64,000 nucleotides of DNA, from positions 3,906,001-3,970,000 of the forward strand of contig NZ_CP106798.1 of assembly GCF_025642155.1 (NCBI RefSeq). The letters run 5' to 3'. The translations under genes and the position numbers were made by a program. Shown here in pieces: positions 43,020-52,017 of the stretch; positions within the stretch are counted from its first letter, which is position 1; the number at the start of each line of letters is the position of its first letter. The stretch is from Streptomyces sp. HUAS 15-9 (GTDB lineage: Bacteria > Actinomycetota > Actinomycetes > Streptomycetales > Streptomycetaceae). Under the pieces are notes generated by a model. It was not told the DNA's origin. It made no database searches and saw nothing but the letters and a program-made list of their open reading frames with translations.

Positions 43020-43193
43020 GGGAATGCACTTCCTGCGGTGGTGGGGTTGGGGGAGCGCGGCCGAACGGCCTCGTGTCCATTAGGCCGGGAGCCGCCCGCC
43101 GGGTCATGTCACTGCATGGCGTGGCACGGGAACCCGGGACTTGACACCGAGCCGCTTGCATAGAGCGCACTCCAAGCCGTTGGCTTGTGGACC

Positions 43194-44186
43194 ATGAAGT
43201 ACACGCAGCTAGGACGCACGGGACTCAAGGTCGGCCGACTCGTCCTCGGCACCATGAACTTCGGTCCGCAGACCGATGAAGCCGACAGTCACGCGATCAT
43301 GGACGCGGCGCTGGACGCGGGCATCAACCTCTTCGACACCGCCAATGTGTACGGCTGGGGCGAGAACAAGGGCCGTACCGAGGAGATCATCGGGAACTGG
43401 TTCGCCAAGGGCGGCGAGCGGCGCGACAAGGTCGTGCTGGCGACCAAGGTGTACGCGAACATGGCCGCCGACGGCGAGCCCTGGCCCAACCACGACAAGC
43501 TCTCCGCGCTCAACATCCGGCGCTCGGTGGACGCCAGCCTGAAGCGGCTGCGGACCGACCACATCGATCTGTACCAGTTCCACCACGTCGACCGCAGCAC
43601 TCCCTTCGAGGAGATCTGGCAGGCCATCGACGTCCTGGTCCAGCAGGGGAAGATCCTTTACGCCGGGTCCAGCAACTTCCCCGGTTACAAGATCGCCCAG
43701 GCCAATGAGATCGCCGCCCGGCGCGGCGGCACCATCGGCCTCGTCAGCGAGCAGTGCCTGTACAACCTCGCCGAGCGCCGCGCCGAGATGGAGGTCATTC
43801 CGGCCGCGCGGGAGTACGGCCTCGGGGTCATCCCCTGGTCGCCGCTGCACGGCGGACTGCTGGGCGGCGTGATCAAGAAGGAGGCGCAGGGTGGGCGGCG
43901 CTCCTCCGGCCGGGCCGCCGACTCGCTCGCCAACACCGTCATCCGCGGGCAGGTCCAGGCGTACGAGGATCTGCTCGACAAGCACGGGGTGGAGCCGGGT
44001 GAGGCGGCGCTGGCCTGGCTGCTGACCCGGCCCGGTGTGACTGGCCCGATCGTGGGTCCGCGCACCGCCGAGCAGCTGGAGTCGGCCCTCAGGGCCGTGG
44101 AGCTGGAGCTGTCGGAGGAGCTGCTGGCGGGGCTGGACGAGATCTTCCCGGGTCCGGGGCCGTCCCCCGAGGCGTTCGCCTGGTAG
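43194..44186 (+). CDS. Aldo/keto reductase
   Basis: 330 residues from ATG 43194 (MKYTQLGRTGLKVGRLVLG). The catalytic tetrad of the family is present: Asp48, Tyr53 (FDTANVYG), Lys85 (LATKVYAN) and His130 or His131 (LYQFHHVD). The C-terminal NADP-binding part includes GPRTAEQLESAL. This is the YdhF/general stress aldo-keto reductase subgroup reducing aldehydes with NADPH. It is monocistronic. Confidence 0.93.
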   Translation: MKYTQLGRTGLKVGRLVLGTMNFGPQTDEADSHAIMDAALDAGINLFDTANVYGWGENKGRTEEIIGNWFAKGGERRDKVVLATKVYANMAADGEPWPNHDKLSALNIRRSVDASLKRLRTDHIDLYQFHHVDRSTPFEEIWQAIDVLVQQGKILYAGSSNFPGYKIAQANEIAARRGGTIGLVSEQCLYNLAERRAEMEVIPAAREYGLGVIPWSPLHGGLLGGVIKKEAQGGRRSSGRAADSLANTVIRGQVQAYEDLLDKHGVEPGEAALAWLLTRPGVTGPIVGPRTAEQLESALRAVELELSEELLAGLDEIFPGPGPSPEAFAW

Positions 44187-44219
44187 CCGCTGCCGACGGC
44201 AGGGCGAAGCGGCGGCGGT

Positions 44220-44309
44220 CTACTTTCCGAGGGCCGCCGCCAGCGCCACCACCACGAACATCAGCACAAGCGCACCGGCCATGATCCGGTTCCGGGTTTT
44301 CGGGTCCAC
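44220..44309 (-). CDS. 29-residue single-helix membrane peptide
   Basis: GTG 44309 to TAG 44220: MDPKTRNRIMAGALVLMF then VVVALAAALGK. A short polar start followed by one transmembrane helix, the usual layout of small membrane peptides. It has good codon bias and sits in an otherwise empty gap upstream of nothing. I recall similar short annotations in Streptomyces; the ribosome site is weak, which keeps confidence moderate. Confidence 0.55.
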   Translation of the reverse strand: MDPKTRNRIMAGALVLMFVVVALAAALGK

Positions 44310-44319
44310 GCACTCGAGC

Positions 44320-44892
44320 CTAACCGGCCCCGCCGAGTGGCCAGCGGGCGACCGCCTCGTACCGGGGCTCCTCCCCGGGCACCCCGGACCTGGGCAGGTT
44401 GCTGCGCACCAGGGCCAGGTCGGCCACGGTCCAGGTGCGGCTGGTGAAGCCGCGGAGGTTCTCGACGTACGGCCGTACGTCCACCGAGTCCCGGCTGCGT
44501 GCCACCGTCAGATGGGCCTTGTACCGGCGGTGCTCCCCCATCGGCACCCCCGCCCTGCGCGCTGCGGCCTCCGCCCGGTCCGCCAGCAGCCGCAGCGTCT
44601 CCAGGTCGCCCTCGGCTCCGGCCCACAGGGCCCGCCCGTGCCCGAACTGGCCGCCGCCCGCGACGGCGAGGGGGAAGGACGCGGTGCGGTGGGCCGCGCG
44701 CTGCAGCCGCTCCGACAGCTCCGGTACGAGTTCGTCGTCGACCTCGCCGTAGAAGGCGAGTGTGTAGTGCCAGCCGGGCCGGCCGGTCCAGCGCAGCCCG
44801 TCGGCACCGGGCAGCCGACGCAGTTCGTCCACCTCCGCGGCAAGTTCGTCCGTCACGTCCTCCGGGGGCAGTACGGCGGCGAAGAGTCTCAT
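44320..44892 (-). CDS. thpR: RNA 2',3'-cyclic phosphodiesterase
   Basis: 190 residues of the 2H phosphoesterase family. The two H-x-T-x motifs are HYTLAF (His42) and HLTVAR (His127), and MRLFAAVLPPEDV opens the protein as in ThpR/LigT. It hydrolyses 2',3'-cyclic phosphate RNA ends to 2'-phosphates; the physiological substrate in bacteria is uncertain. Ten bases separate its stop from the start of the 29-residue peptide gene; divergent from the GNAT gene. Confidence 0.92.
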   Translation of the reverse strand: MRLFAAVLPPEDVTDELAAEVDELRRLPGADGLRWTGRPGWHYTLAFYGEVDDELVPELSERLQRAAHRTASFPLAVAGGGQFGHGRALWAGAEGDLETLRLLADRAEAAARRAGVPMGEHRRYKAHLTVARSRDSVDVRPYVENLRGFTSRTWTVADLALVRSNLPRSGVPGEEPRYEAVARWPLGGAG

Positions 44893-44930
44893 ACGGTCAC
44901 CCTCCCAGACGCGGCGGGCATGATGGGTTC

Positions 44931-45446
44931 ATGGTGATCGCCATTCGGGAAGGCAGCCTCGACGACGTTCCACTGATCCTCGGCATGTTCGACAGCTCCG
45001 TGGCCTGGCTGGTCGCCCAGGGAAGGACCCGGCAGTGGGGCGTCGAGCCGTTGTCGGAGAACCCGCGCGCGGTGGCCATGATCGAGCGGACGGTCGGTGA
45101 GGGCTCCCCGTACATAGCAGAGGTGGACGGCGTCCCGGCCGCCACCCTCACCCTCACCGACTCGCCCGGCCCGTATCTGGAGCCCGCCGGCGAGCCCGAG
45201 CGCTACATCCACCTCCTGGCCTCCGACCGCCGCTTCAAGGGTCGGGGCGTCGGCGCCGCGCTCCTCACCCACGCCGCCGAGGAGACCCGCCGAGCCGGGA
45301 TCTCCCTGCTCCGCGTGGACTGCTACGCGGGCGACGACGGCAAGCTGGTCGCCTACTACGAGACCAACGGCTTCACCCGGACCGAGGCCTTCACCTTCGG
45401 CAAGGACGAGTGGCCGGGCCAGGTACTGGCCCGAAGGGTCGTGTAG
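44931..45446 (+). CDS. GNAT family N-acetyltransferase
   Basis: 171 residues from ATG 44931 (MVIAIREGSLDDVPLILGMFD). Acetyl-CoA-binding motif LASDRRFKGRGVGAALLTHAAEE near residues 103-125, then LLRVDCYAGDDGKLVAYYETNGFTR, typical of the small-molecule acetyltransferases. The acceptor is not predicted. Four bases separate its stop from that of the convergent MFS gene. Confidence 0.9.
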   Translation: MVIAIREGSLDDVPLILGMFDSSVAWLVAQGRTRQWGVEPLSENPRAVAMIERTVGEGSPYIAEVDGVPAATLTLTDSPGPYLEPAGEPERYIHLLASDRRFKGRGVGAALLTHAAEETRRAGISLLRVDCYAGDDGKLVAYYETNGFTRTEAFTFGKDEWPGQVLARRVV

Positions 45447-45450
45447 CCCC

Positions 45451-46797
45451 TCACGCCGCCGTCGCCAGTTCCTGCTCGCGCGGGACGAACCGGACCCGTG
45501 GGTGGCCGTGGCTCCAGCCCACCGTCAGGCGGAGGCCGCCCACGCGGGCGAGGATCAGGCCGACGGTGACCGCCGCGGCGGCCGAGATGGCGCCGCCGAG
45601 GGCGAAGCCGATGCGGGGGCCGTAGGTGTCGGTGACCCAGCCGACGATCGGTGCGCCGATCGGCGTGCCGCCCACGAAGACCATCATGAACAGGGCCATC
45701 ACCCGGCCGCGCATGGCCGGGTCGGTGCCCATCTGGACCGCGGTGTTCGCGGTGACGTTGACCGTCAGGCCGAACATGCCGATCGGGATCATGAGCAGCG
45801 CGAAGAGCCAGTACGAGGGCGCCAGCGCGGCCACGATCTCCAGGGCGCCGAAGGCCACCGCGGCCGCGATCAGGATGCGGAGGCGGGCCGTGCCGCGGCG
45901 GGCGGCGAGCAGCGCGCCGACCAGGGAGCCGACCGCCATCAGGGTGTTGAAGAGGCTGTAGGCGCCGGCGCCGCCGTGGAAGACGTCGTCGGCGTAGGCC
46001 GACAGCCACACCGGGAAGTTGAAGCCGAAGGTGCCGATGAAGCCGACCAGGACGATCGGCCAGATCAGCTCGGGGCGGCCGGCGACATAGCGCAGGCCTT
46101 CCCTCAGCTGGCCCTTGCCGCGCGAGGCGCGCTCGACCACGTGCAGCTCACGGGCTCGCATCAGCAGCAGGCCGGCGATGGGGGCGACGAACGACAGGCC
46201 GTTGAAGAGGAAGGCCCAGCCCGTGCCCACGCCGGTGATCAGCAGACCGGCGACGGCGGGGCCGACCAGCCGGGCCGACTGGAAGTTGGCGGAGTTGAGG
46301 CTGACCGCGTTCTGCAACTGCTCGGGCCCGACCATCTCGGAGACGAAGGACTGGCGTGCCGGGTTGTCGACGACCGTGGCGAGGCCGACGGCGAAGGCGG
46401 CGAGGTAGACGTGCCAGACCTGGACGTGTCCGGTGAGGGTCAGCGCGGCGAGCGCGAGGCCCGTGAGCGCCATGGACGCCTGGGTGACGAGCAGCGTGGG
46501 GCGCTTGGGCAGGCGGTCGACGAGGACGCCGCCGTAGAGGCCGAACAGCAGCATCGGCAGGAACTGCAGGGCCGTCGTGATGCCAACGGCCGCGGAGGAG
46601 CCGGTGAGGCTGAGCACCAGCCAGTCCTGGGCGATGCGCTGCATCCAGGTGCCGGTGTTGGAGACGACCTGGCCGATGAAGAAGAGCCGGTAGTTCCGGA
46701 TCCTCAGCGAGCTGAACATCGAGGATCCGCGGGTACGGCCAGGGGTGGTGGGAGTGGTCGGTGCGGGGGCGGAAGGTGCTCCGGATCCCGTACTCAA
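45451..46797 (-). CDS. MFS transporter (DHA3-type exporter)
   Basis: 448 residues with 12 predicted helices. The MFS motif A-like loop is GGVLVDRLPKRPTLL and the N-terminal segment NYRLFFIGQVVSNTGTWMQRIAQDWLVLSLTGSS is characteristic of the DHA3/enterobactin-exporter-like group. A Thr/Pro/Ala-rich N-terminal extension precedes it. A MarR regulator is encoded directly upstream on the same strand (27 bases), the usual pairing for drug exporters, so induction by a toxic compound is likely. Confidence 0.92.
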   Translation of the reverse strand: MSTGSGAPSAPAPTTPTTPGRTRGSSMFSSLRIRNYRLFFIGQVVSNTGTWMQRIAQDWLVLSLTGSSAAVGITTALQFLPMLLFGLYGGVLVDRLPKRPTLLVTQASMALTGLALAALTLTGHVQVWHVYLAAFAVGLATVVDNPARQSFVSEMVGPEQLQNAVSLNSANFQSARLVGPAVAGLLITGVGTGWAFLFNGLSFVAPIAGLLLMRARELHVVERASRGKGQLREGLRYVAGRPELIWPIVLVGFIGTFGFNFPVWLSAYADDVFHGGAGAYSLFNTLMAVGSLVGALLAARRGTARLRILIAAAVAFGALEIVAALAPSYWLFALLMIPIGMFGLTVNVTANTAVQMGTDPAMRGRVMALFMMVFVGGTPIGAPIVGWVTDTYGPRIGFALGGAISAAAAVTVGLILARVGGLRLTVGWSHGHPRVRFVPREQELATAA

Positions 46798-46824
46798 AGT
46801 GGGTTCGCCTCCTTGTTTGATTCC

Positions 46825-47262
46825 TTACAGGTGTGCGAGCTTCTCCAGCACGGGGGCGGCGGCGCGGAGTTTCGCCCACTCGTCCTCGTCGAGGCCCTCG
46901 ACCAGGCCGGCCAGGAACGCGTTGCGCTTGCGGCGGCTCTCCTCGAGCATCGCCTCGGCCTGCTCGGTCCTGGTGACGACCTTCTGGCGTCGGTCCTCGG
47001 GATGTGGCTCCAGACGGACCAGGCCCTTGGCCTCCAGCAGCGCCACGATGCGGGTCATCGACGGCGGCTGGACGTGCTCCTTGCGGGCGAGTTCGCCCGG
47101 TGTGGCCTGGCCGCAGTTGGACAGGGTGCCGAGCACCGACATCTCGGTGGGGCTCAGCGACTCGTCGACCCGCTGGTGCTTGAGGCGACGGGACAACCGC
47201 ATCACGGCGGAGCGCAGGGAGTTCACGGCGGCAACATCGTCGCCATGGGTAAGGTCCGGCAT
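46825..47262 (-). CDS. MarR-family regulator
   Basis: 145 residues. Winged-helix DNA-binding core SPTEMSVLGTLSNCGQATPGELARKEHVQPPSMTRIVALLEAKGLVRLEPHPEDRRQKVV around residues 37-95, with the usual D-R-R wing tip. Cys in SNCGQ is a possible redox sensor site. It is the first gene of a two-gene operon with the MFS exporter. TTTAGCGTAACTCATTACTC just upstream (47267-47286) is AT-rich and could hold its operator. Confidence 0.92.
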   Translation of the reverse strand: MPDLTHGDDVAAVNSLRSAVMRLSRRLKHQRVDESLSPTEMSVLGTLSNCGQATPGELARKEHVQPPSMTRIVALLEAKGLVRLEPHPEDRRQKVVTRTEQAEAMLEESRRKRNAFLAGLVEGLDEDEWAKLRAAAPVLEKLAHL

Positions 47263-47417
47263 GTTCTTTAGCGTAACTCATTACTCTCGCTAAATACCAC
47301 CGGCGACACGCCCGAATGGCCGTGACCCTGGCCACTGAACCGTCTCATCACCCGAACGAGTGAGTCGAGCGCGGAAAGTGACGCGGCGGACGACCCGATG
47401 TGGCGACCCTCATGTGC

Positions 47418-47600
47418 ATGGGGACCACAGTGCTCAGCGTGCGGATGGACCGGGAACTGCTCGACCGGCTCCGGCACCACGCGGCGAAAAGGGGAATGAG
47501 CGTCCAGGACTATGTGGTCCGGACGCTCATTCGGGACGACTTCGACGAACGGTTCCAGACCGCCGTCGAGGAGACGGAGAAGTTCTACGGGGTCACCTGA
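47418..47600 (+). CDS. Ribbon-helix-helix (CopG/Arc-type) small protein
   Basis: 60 residues from ATG 47418 (MGTTVLSVRMDRELLDRLRHHA); ATG 47412 and GTG 47400 are in-frame alternatives. A beta-strand (TVLSVRMD) followed by two helices (RELLDRLRHHAAKRG, SVQDYVVRTLIRDDF) is the ribbon-helix-helix fold of antitoxins and small repressors. No toxin gene is next to it, so it is an orphan; its acidic C-terminus (ETEKFYGVT) might bind a partner. Convergent with the permease gene, seven bases apart. Confidence 0.82.
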   Translation: MGTTVLSVRMDRELLDRLRHHAAKRGMSVQDYVVRTLIRDDFDERFQTAVEETEKFYGVT

Positions 47601-47607
47601 GCGCGGC

Positions 47608-49059
47608 TCACGTGAGGCCGAGGGCGGGCATCAGGTAGTAGAAGGTGAACACGGCGGCGACGACGTACATCGGGCCCGGGATCTCGCGGGCGCGCCCGAC
47701 CACGAGCCGCATCAGCACGAAGGTGATGAAGCCCATGCCGATGCCGTTCGTGATCGAGTAGGTGAACGGCATCATCACCATCGTGATGAAGGCCGGGATC
47801 GCGATGGTGTAGTCGGCCCAGTCGATCTCCTTGACCGAGCCGGCCAGGATCAGGAAGCCGACCGCGAGCAGCGCCGGGGTGGCGGCCTGGGACGGAACCA
47901 TCGTGGCGACGGGGGTGAGGAACAGGGCGACGCCGAACAGTGCGCCGGTGACGACGTTGGCGAAACCGGTGCGGGCGCCCTCGCCGACGCCGGCCGTGGA
48001 CTCCACGAAGGCGGTGGTCGCCGAGGAGGAGGTGGCACCGCCCGCGGCGACCGCGAGACCGTCGATGAAGAGCACCTTGTTGATGCCGGGCATCTCGCCC
48101 TTGGCGTCGGTCAGCCTGGCCTCGTCACTGACGCCCATGATCGTGCCCATGGCGTCGAAGAAGCAGGACAGCAGGACGGTGAAGACGAAGAGGACGCCCG
48201 TCAGGACCCCGACCTTGCCGAAGCCGCCGAAGAGGCTGACCTGGCCGATGAGCCCGAAGTCGGGGGTGGAGAAGGGATTGCCCGGCCACTTCGGGGTGGT
48301 GAGGCCCCAGGAGGGCACATGGGCGACGGCCTCGATGATCAGCGCGAGCACGGTCATGGCGACGATCGAGATGAGGATCGCGCCGGGGACCTTGCGCACG
48401 ATGAGCGCGAGCGTGAGCAGCGCGCCGAGGATGAAGACGAGGACCGGCCAGCCGTTGAGGTGACCGTCGGCGCCGAGTTGGAGCGGCACGGTGGTGTGGG
48501 CGACGTCCGGGATGCGGCTGATGAAGCCGGAGTCGACGAGGCCGATCAGCATGATGAACAGGCCGATTCCGATGGAGATGGCCTTGCGCAGCCCGTAGGG
48601 CACCGCGTTCATGACGCGTTCGCGCAGCCCGGTGGCGACGAGCAGCATGACCACGAAGCCGGCCAGGACCACCATGCCCATGGCGTCGGGCCAGGACATG
48701 CGCGGCGCGAGCTGCAGGGCGACCACGGAGTTCACACCGAGACCGGCGGCGAGCGCGATCGGCACGTTGCCGATGACGCCCATCAGCAGGGTCGTGAAGG
48801 CGGCGGTGAGAGCGGTGGCCGTGACCAGCTGCCCGTTGTTGAGCTGGTGCCCGTAGATGTCCTTGGCGTTGCCCAGGATGATCGGGTTCAGCACGATGAT
48901 GTAGGCCATCGCGAAGAACGTGGCGAAGCCGCCGCGGACCTCGCGCGGCAGGGTGCTGCCCCGCTCGGAGATCTTGAAGAAGCGGTCGAGGGCGCCGTAG
49001 GACGGCATGCTCCCCGGCTGTTCGGGGGCGGGAACCTTGGCGGGTGCCGGGGTGGACAT
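47608..49059 (-). CDS. NCS2/AzgA-type purine permease
   Basis: 483 residues from ATG 49059 (MSTPAPAKVPAPEQPGS). About 12-14 membrane helices. Signature segments of the AzgA (adenine/guanine/hypoxanthine) group: GGFATFFAMAYIIVLNP, GLGVNSVVALQLA, FFDAMGTIMGVSDEA, and GGATSSSATTAFVESTAGVGEGARTG, containing the conserved substrate-site loop. It imports purine bases with protons. A good promoter with symmetrical operator-like repeats lies upstream at 49105-49156. Confidence 0.92.
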   Translation of the reverse strand: MSTPAPAKVPAPEQPGSMPSYGALDRFFKISERGSTLPREVRGGFATFFAMAYIIVLNPIILGNAKDIYGHQLNNGQLVTATALTAAFTTLLMGVIGNVPIALAAGLGVNSVVALQLAPRMSWPDAMGMVVLAGFVVMLLVATGLRERVMNAVPYGLRKAISIGIGLFIMLIGLVDSGFISRIPDVAHTTVPLQLGADGHLNGWPVLVFILGALLTLALIVRKVPGAILISIVAMTVLALIIEAVAHVPSWGLTTPKWPGNPFSTPDFGLIGQVSLFGGFGKVGVLTGVLFVFTVLLSCFFDAMGTIMGVSDEARLTDAKGEMPGINKVLFIDGLAVAAGGATSSSATTAFVESTAGVGEGARTGFANVVTGALFGVALFLTPVATMVPSQAATPALLAVGFLILAGSVKEIDWADYTIAIPAFITMVMMPFTYSITNGIGMGFITFVLMRLVVGRAREIPGPMYVVAAVFTFYYLMPALGLT

Positions 49060-49104
49060 GCGGGACCTCATCACCGAAGGGACTCCCCCAAGACCCTTTG
49101 GACT

Positions 49105-49156
49105 TTCATACGATCAGAAGCGGCCAGAGACAAACGGTTTCAGTATGAACGTATGA
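49105..49156 (-). promoter_or_regulatory. Purine-permease promoter and inverted repeat
   Basis: Minus strand -35 TTGTCT (49133-49128), 17-base spacer, -10 TATGAA (49110-49105). TCATACG (49106-49112) and CGTATGA (49150-49156) form an exact 7-bp inverted repeat flanking the -35, and TATGAACGTATG at the outer half is itself repetitive: plausible repressor sites. Confidence 0.6.
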
Positions 49157-49220
49157 GAACCTGAGCGCTATCTCCGCGCGTAGACACCAGGGGTTCCTGT
49201 CAGCCTCGTAAGCTGTGCGC

Positions 49221-49487
49221 ATGACGAAGTGGACCCCCAAGCACGAGGCGCCGGAGCCCCTGGAAGGCCCCGTGGTCGCCACCATCACCGGCGGCACGAT
49301 CGTCTGGTTCGTCCTCTTCCTGGTCCAGCTGCCGTTCTACGGCTGGTTCGACGACCACGACCACACCTGGTGGCTGTGGACCTGCCTGGCCGGCGGCGGC
49401 CTGGGCCTGATCGGCATCTGGTACGTCCGCAAGCGTGACGCGGCGCTCAAGAGGGCGGCGGCGCTCAAGGAGGCAACGGCCAAGTAG
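49221..49487 (+). CDS. DUF2530 small membrane protein
   Basis: 88 residues from ATG 49221 (MTKWTPKHEAPEPLEGP). Two transmembrane helices (TGGTIVWFVLFLVQLPFYGWF and a Trp-rich TWWLWTCLAGGGLGLIGIWYV) and a basic C-terminal tail with KRAAALKEATAK. It matches DUF2530, conserved in actinobacteria next to NCS2 permease genes, as here; function unknown. Divergent from the permease. Confidence 0.88.
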   Translation: MTKWTPKHEAPEPLEGPVVATITGGTIVWFVLFLVQLPFYGWFDDHDHTWWLWTCLAGGGLGLIGIWYVRKRDAALKRAAALKEATAK

Positions 49488-49611
49488 GCCGAGCGACAAG
49501 CAGGCCGTACAAGCAGGCCGTACAACCAGCGCACGACCCTCCTCCTCCCCAGGTCGGATCTTCCCGCCACTCGGCAGGTGAAGCCGTACATACGCACGTA
49601 CCGTCGAATGC

Positions 49612-52011
49612 ATGACGCACATCGACGCGGGAGCGGAACTGGACCCTGTGCACCCGGTGCCGGCCCCGTCGGCGCCCGAGTCGAGAGGGCTGACGTCCGC
49701 CGAGGTCGCGGAGCGCGTCGCCCGCGGTCAGGTGAACGACGTCCCGGTCCGCAGTAGCCGCACGCTCTCCGAGATCGTCCGTGCGAACGTCTTCACCCGC
49801 TTCAACGCGATCATCGGCGTCCTCTGGCTGATCATGCTGTTCGTCGCCCCGATCCAGGACAGCCTCTTCGGCTTCGTGATCCTCGCCAACACCGGCATCG
49901 GCATCGTTCAGGAGTGGCGGGCGAAGCAGACCCTCGACTCGTTGGCCGTGATCGGGGAGGCCCGGCCCACCGTCCGCCGTGACGGCGTCGCGACCGAGGT
50001 CAGCACCTCGGAACTCGTTCTCGACGACCTCATCGAGATAGGGCCCGGCGACAAGATCGTCGTCGACGGCGTGTGCGCGGAGGCCGACGGGCTGGAGATC
50101 GACGAGTCCCTCCTGACCGGCGAGGCCGACCCCGTCGTCAAACACCCCGGCGCCGAGGTCAGGTCCGGCAGCTTCGTCGTCGCGGGCGGCGGCGCCTTCA
50201 AGGCCACCAGGGTCGGCCGCGAGGCGTACGCCGCCCAGCTCGCCGAGGAGGCCTCCCGTTTCACGCTCGTCCACTCCGAGCTCCGCAGCGGCATCTCGAC
50301 GATCCTGAAGTACGTCACCTGGATGATGATCCCGGCCGCCATCGGCCTGGTCGTCACCCAGCTCTTCGTCAAGAACAACGAGCTCAAGGACGCCATCGCC
50401 CGCACCGTCGGCGGCATCGTCCCCATGGTCCCGGAGGGGCTCGTCCTCCTCACCTCCGTCGCCTTCGCGATCGGCGTCATCCGCCTGGGCCGACAGCAGT
50501 GCCTCGTCCAGGAGCTCCCCGCCATCGAGGGCCTCGCCCGCGTCGACACCGTCTGCCTGGACAAGACGGGCACGCTGACCGAGGGCGGGATGGACGTCAC
50601 CGAGCTGCGCATGCTGGGCGACGGCGACGAGACGTATGTGCACAAGGTCCTCGGGGCGCTCGGCGAGTCGGACCCCCGGCCCAACGCCTCCCTCCAGGCC
50701 GTCATCGACGCCTACCCGGACAGCGACGAGTGGCGCTGCGTCGAGTCGCTGCCCTTCTCCTCCGCCCGCAAGTACAGCGGCGCCACCTTCAGCGAGGGCG
50801 ACGGCGAGACCAGCACCTGGCTCCTCGGCGCCCCCGACGTGCTCCTCACCGACGGCGCCCCGGCCCTGGCCGAAACCGAACGACTCAACCGGGAGGGGCT
50901 GCGCATCCTGCTGCTCGCCCGCGCCACCCGGGACCTCGACGACACCGACGTCGCCAAGGGCGCCAGGCCCACCGCCCTCGTCGTACTGGAGCAGCGGCTG
51001 CGCCCCGACGCCGCCGATACCCTGCGTTACTTCGCCGACCAGCACGTCCGCGCCAAGGTCATCTCCGGCGACAACGCGGTGTCCGTCGGCGCGGTCGCGG
51101 CCAAGCTCGGGCTCAGCGGTACGACGGTGGACGCGCGTCGGCTGCCCGAGGAGCGGGCGGCGATGGCGGCCGCCCTCGACGAGGGCACCGTGTTCGGCCG
51201 GGTCACCCCGCAGCAGAAGCGGGACATGGTCGGCGCGCTCCAGTCGCGCGGGCACACGGTCGCGATGACCGGCGACGGCGTGAACGACGTGCTGGCCCTG
51301 AAGGACGCCGACATCGGCGTGTCCATGGGGTCGGGTTCCGAGGCCACCCGCGCGGTCGCCCAGATCGTGCTGCTCAACAACAGCTTCGCCACCCTGCCCT
51401 CGGTGGTCGCGGAGGGCCGCCGGGTCATCGGCAACATCACCCGGGTGGCCACGCTGTTCCTGGTGAAGACCGTCTACTCGGTGCTGCTGGCCCTGCTGGT
51501 GGTGTGCTGGCAGGTGGAGTACCCCTTCCTGCCGCGGCATCTGACCCTGCTGTCCACCCTCACCATCGGCGTCCCCGCCTTCTTCCTCGCCCTCGCGCCG
51601 AACACGGAACGCGCTCGGCCCCACTTCGTACGGCGGGTGATGCGGTACTCGATCCCGGGCGGTGTGGTGGCCGGGGCGGCGACCTTCGTGACGTATCTGA
51701 TCGCCCGGCACTACTACACGGGCGAGGGCTCGCTGGACGCCGAGACCAGCGCGGCCACGCTCACGCTCTTCCTGATCTCGATGTGGATCCTGGCGATCAT
51801 CGCCCGCCCCTACACCTGGTGGCGGGTGCTCCTGGTGGCCTCGATGGGCGTGGCGTTCCTGTTCGTGCTCGTGGTGCCCTCGCTGCAGAGCTTCTTCGCG
51901 CTGAAGCTGGTCGGGGTGACGATGCCGTGGACGGCGGTGGCCATCGCCGTGGTGGCGGCGGTCGCCCTGGAGTTCCTCTGGAAATGGGTCGACCGCCGCT
52001 TTCCCGCGTGA
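49612..52011 (+). CDS. P-type cation-translocating ATPase (CtpE-like)
   Basis: 799 residues. Actuator loop TGEAD (169-173), the membrane PEGL motif (274-277) in place of the CPx of heavy-metal pumps, phosphorylation site DKTGT (Asp317), and the hinge TGDGVND. About eight to ten helices. The PEGL motif and length match the actinobacterial CtpE group, implicated in calcium uptake in mycobacteria; ion specificity here is inferred only. Convergent with three secreted-protein genes, six bases between stops. Confidence 0.9.
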   Translation: MTHIDAGAELDPVHPVPAPSAPESRGLTSAEVAERVARGQVNDVPVRSSRTLSEIVRANVFTRFNAIIGVLWLIMLFVAPIQDSLFGFVILANTGIGIVQEWRAKQTLDSLAVIGEARPTVRRDGVATEVSTSELVLDDLIEIGPGDKIVVDGVCAEADGLEIDESLLTGEADPVVKHPGAEVRSGSFVVAGGGAFKATRVGREAYAAQLAEEASRFTLVHSELRSGISTILKYVTWMMIPAAIGLVVTQLFVKNNELKDAIARTVGGIVPMVPEGLVLLTSVAFAIGVIRLGRQQCLVQELPAIEGLARVDTVCLDKTGTLTEGGMDVTELRMLGDGDETYVHKVLGALGESDPRPNASLQAVIDAYPDSDEWRCVESLPFSSARKYSGATFSEGDGETSTWLLGAPDVLLTDGAPALAETERLNREGLRILLLARATRDLDDTDVAKGARPTALVVLEQRLRPDAADTLRYFADQHVRAKVISGDNAVSVGAVAAKLGLSGTTVDARRLPEERAAMAAALDEGTVFGRVTPQQKRDMVGALQSRGHTVAMTGDGVNDVLALKDADIGVSMGSGSEATRAVAQIVLLNNSFATLPSVVAEGRRVIGNITRVATLFLVKTVYSVLLALLVVCWQVEYPFLPRHLTLLSTLTIGVPAFFLALAPNTERARPHFVRRVMRYSIPGGVVAGAATFVTYLIARHYYTGEGSLDAETSAATLTLFLISMWILAIIARPYTWWRVLLVASMGVAFLFVLVVPSLQSFFALKLVGVTMPWTAVAIAVVAAVALEFLWKWVDRRFPA

Positions 52012-52017
52012 CGCGGA

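Noticed and set aside
43141..43170. TTGACA-based promoter before the aldo/keto reductase
   Set aside because: The -35 is perfect but no -10 with 16-18-base spacing is convincing (nearest TAGAGC is 14 bases away).
47418..47600. Toxin-antitoxin pair based on the ribbon-helix-helix protein
   Set aside because: No toxin-like gene lies next to it; both neighbours are unrelated and conserved.
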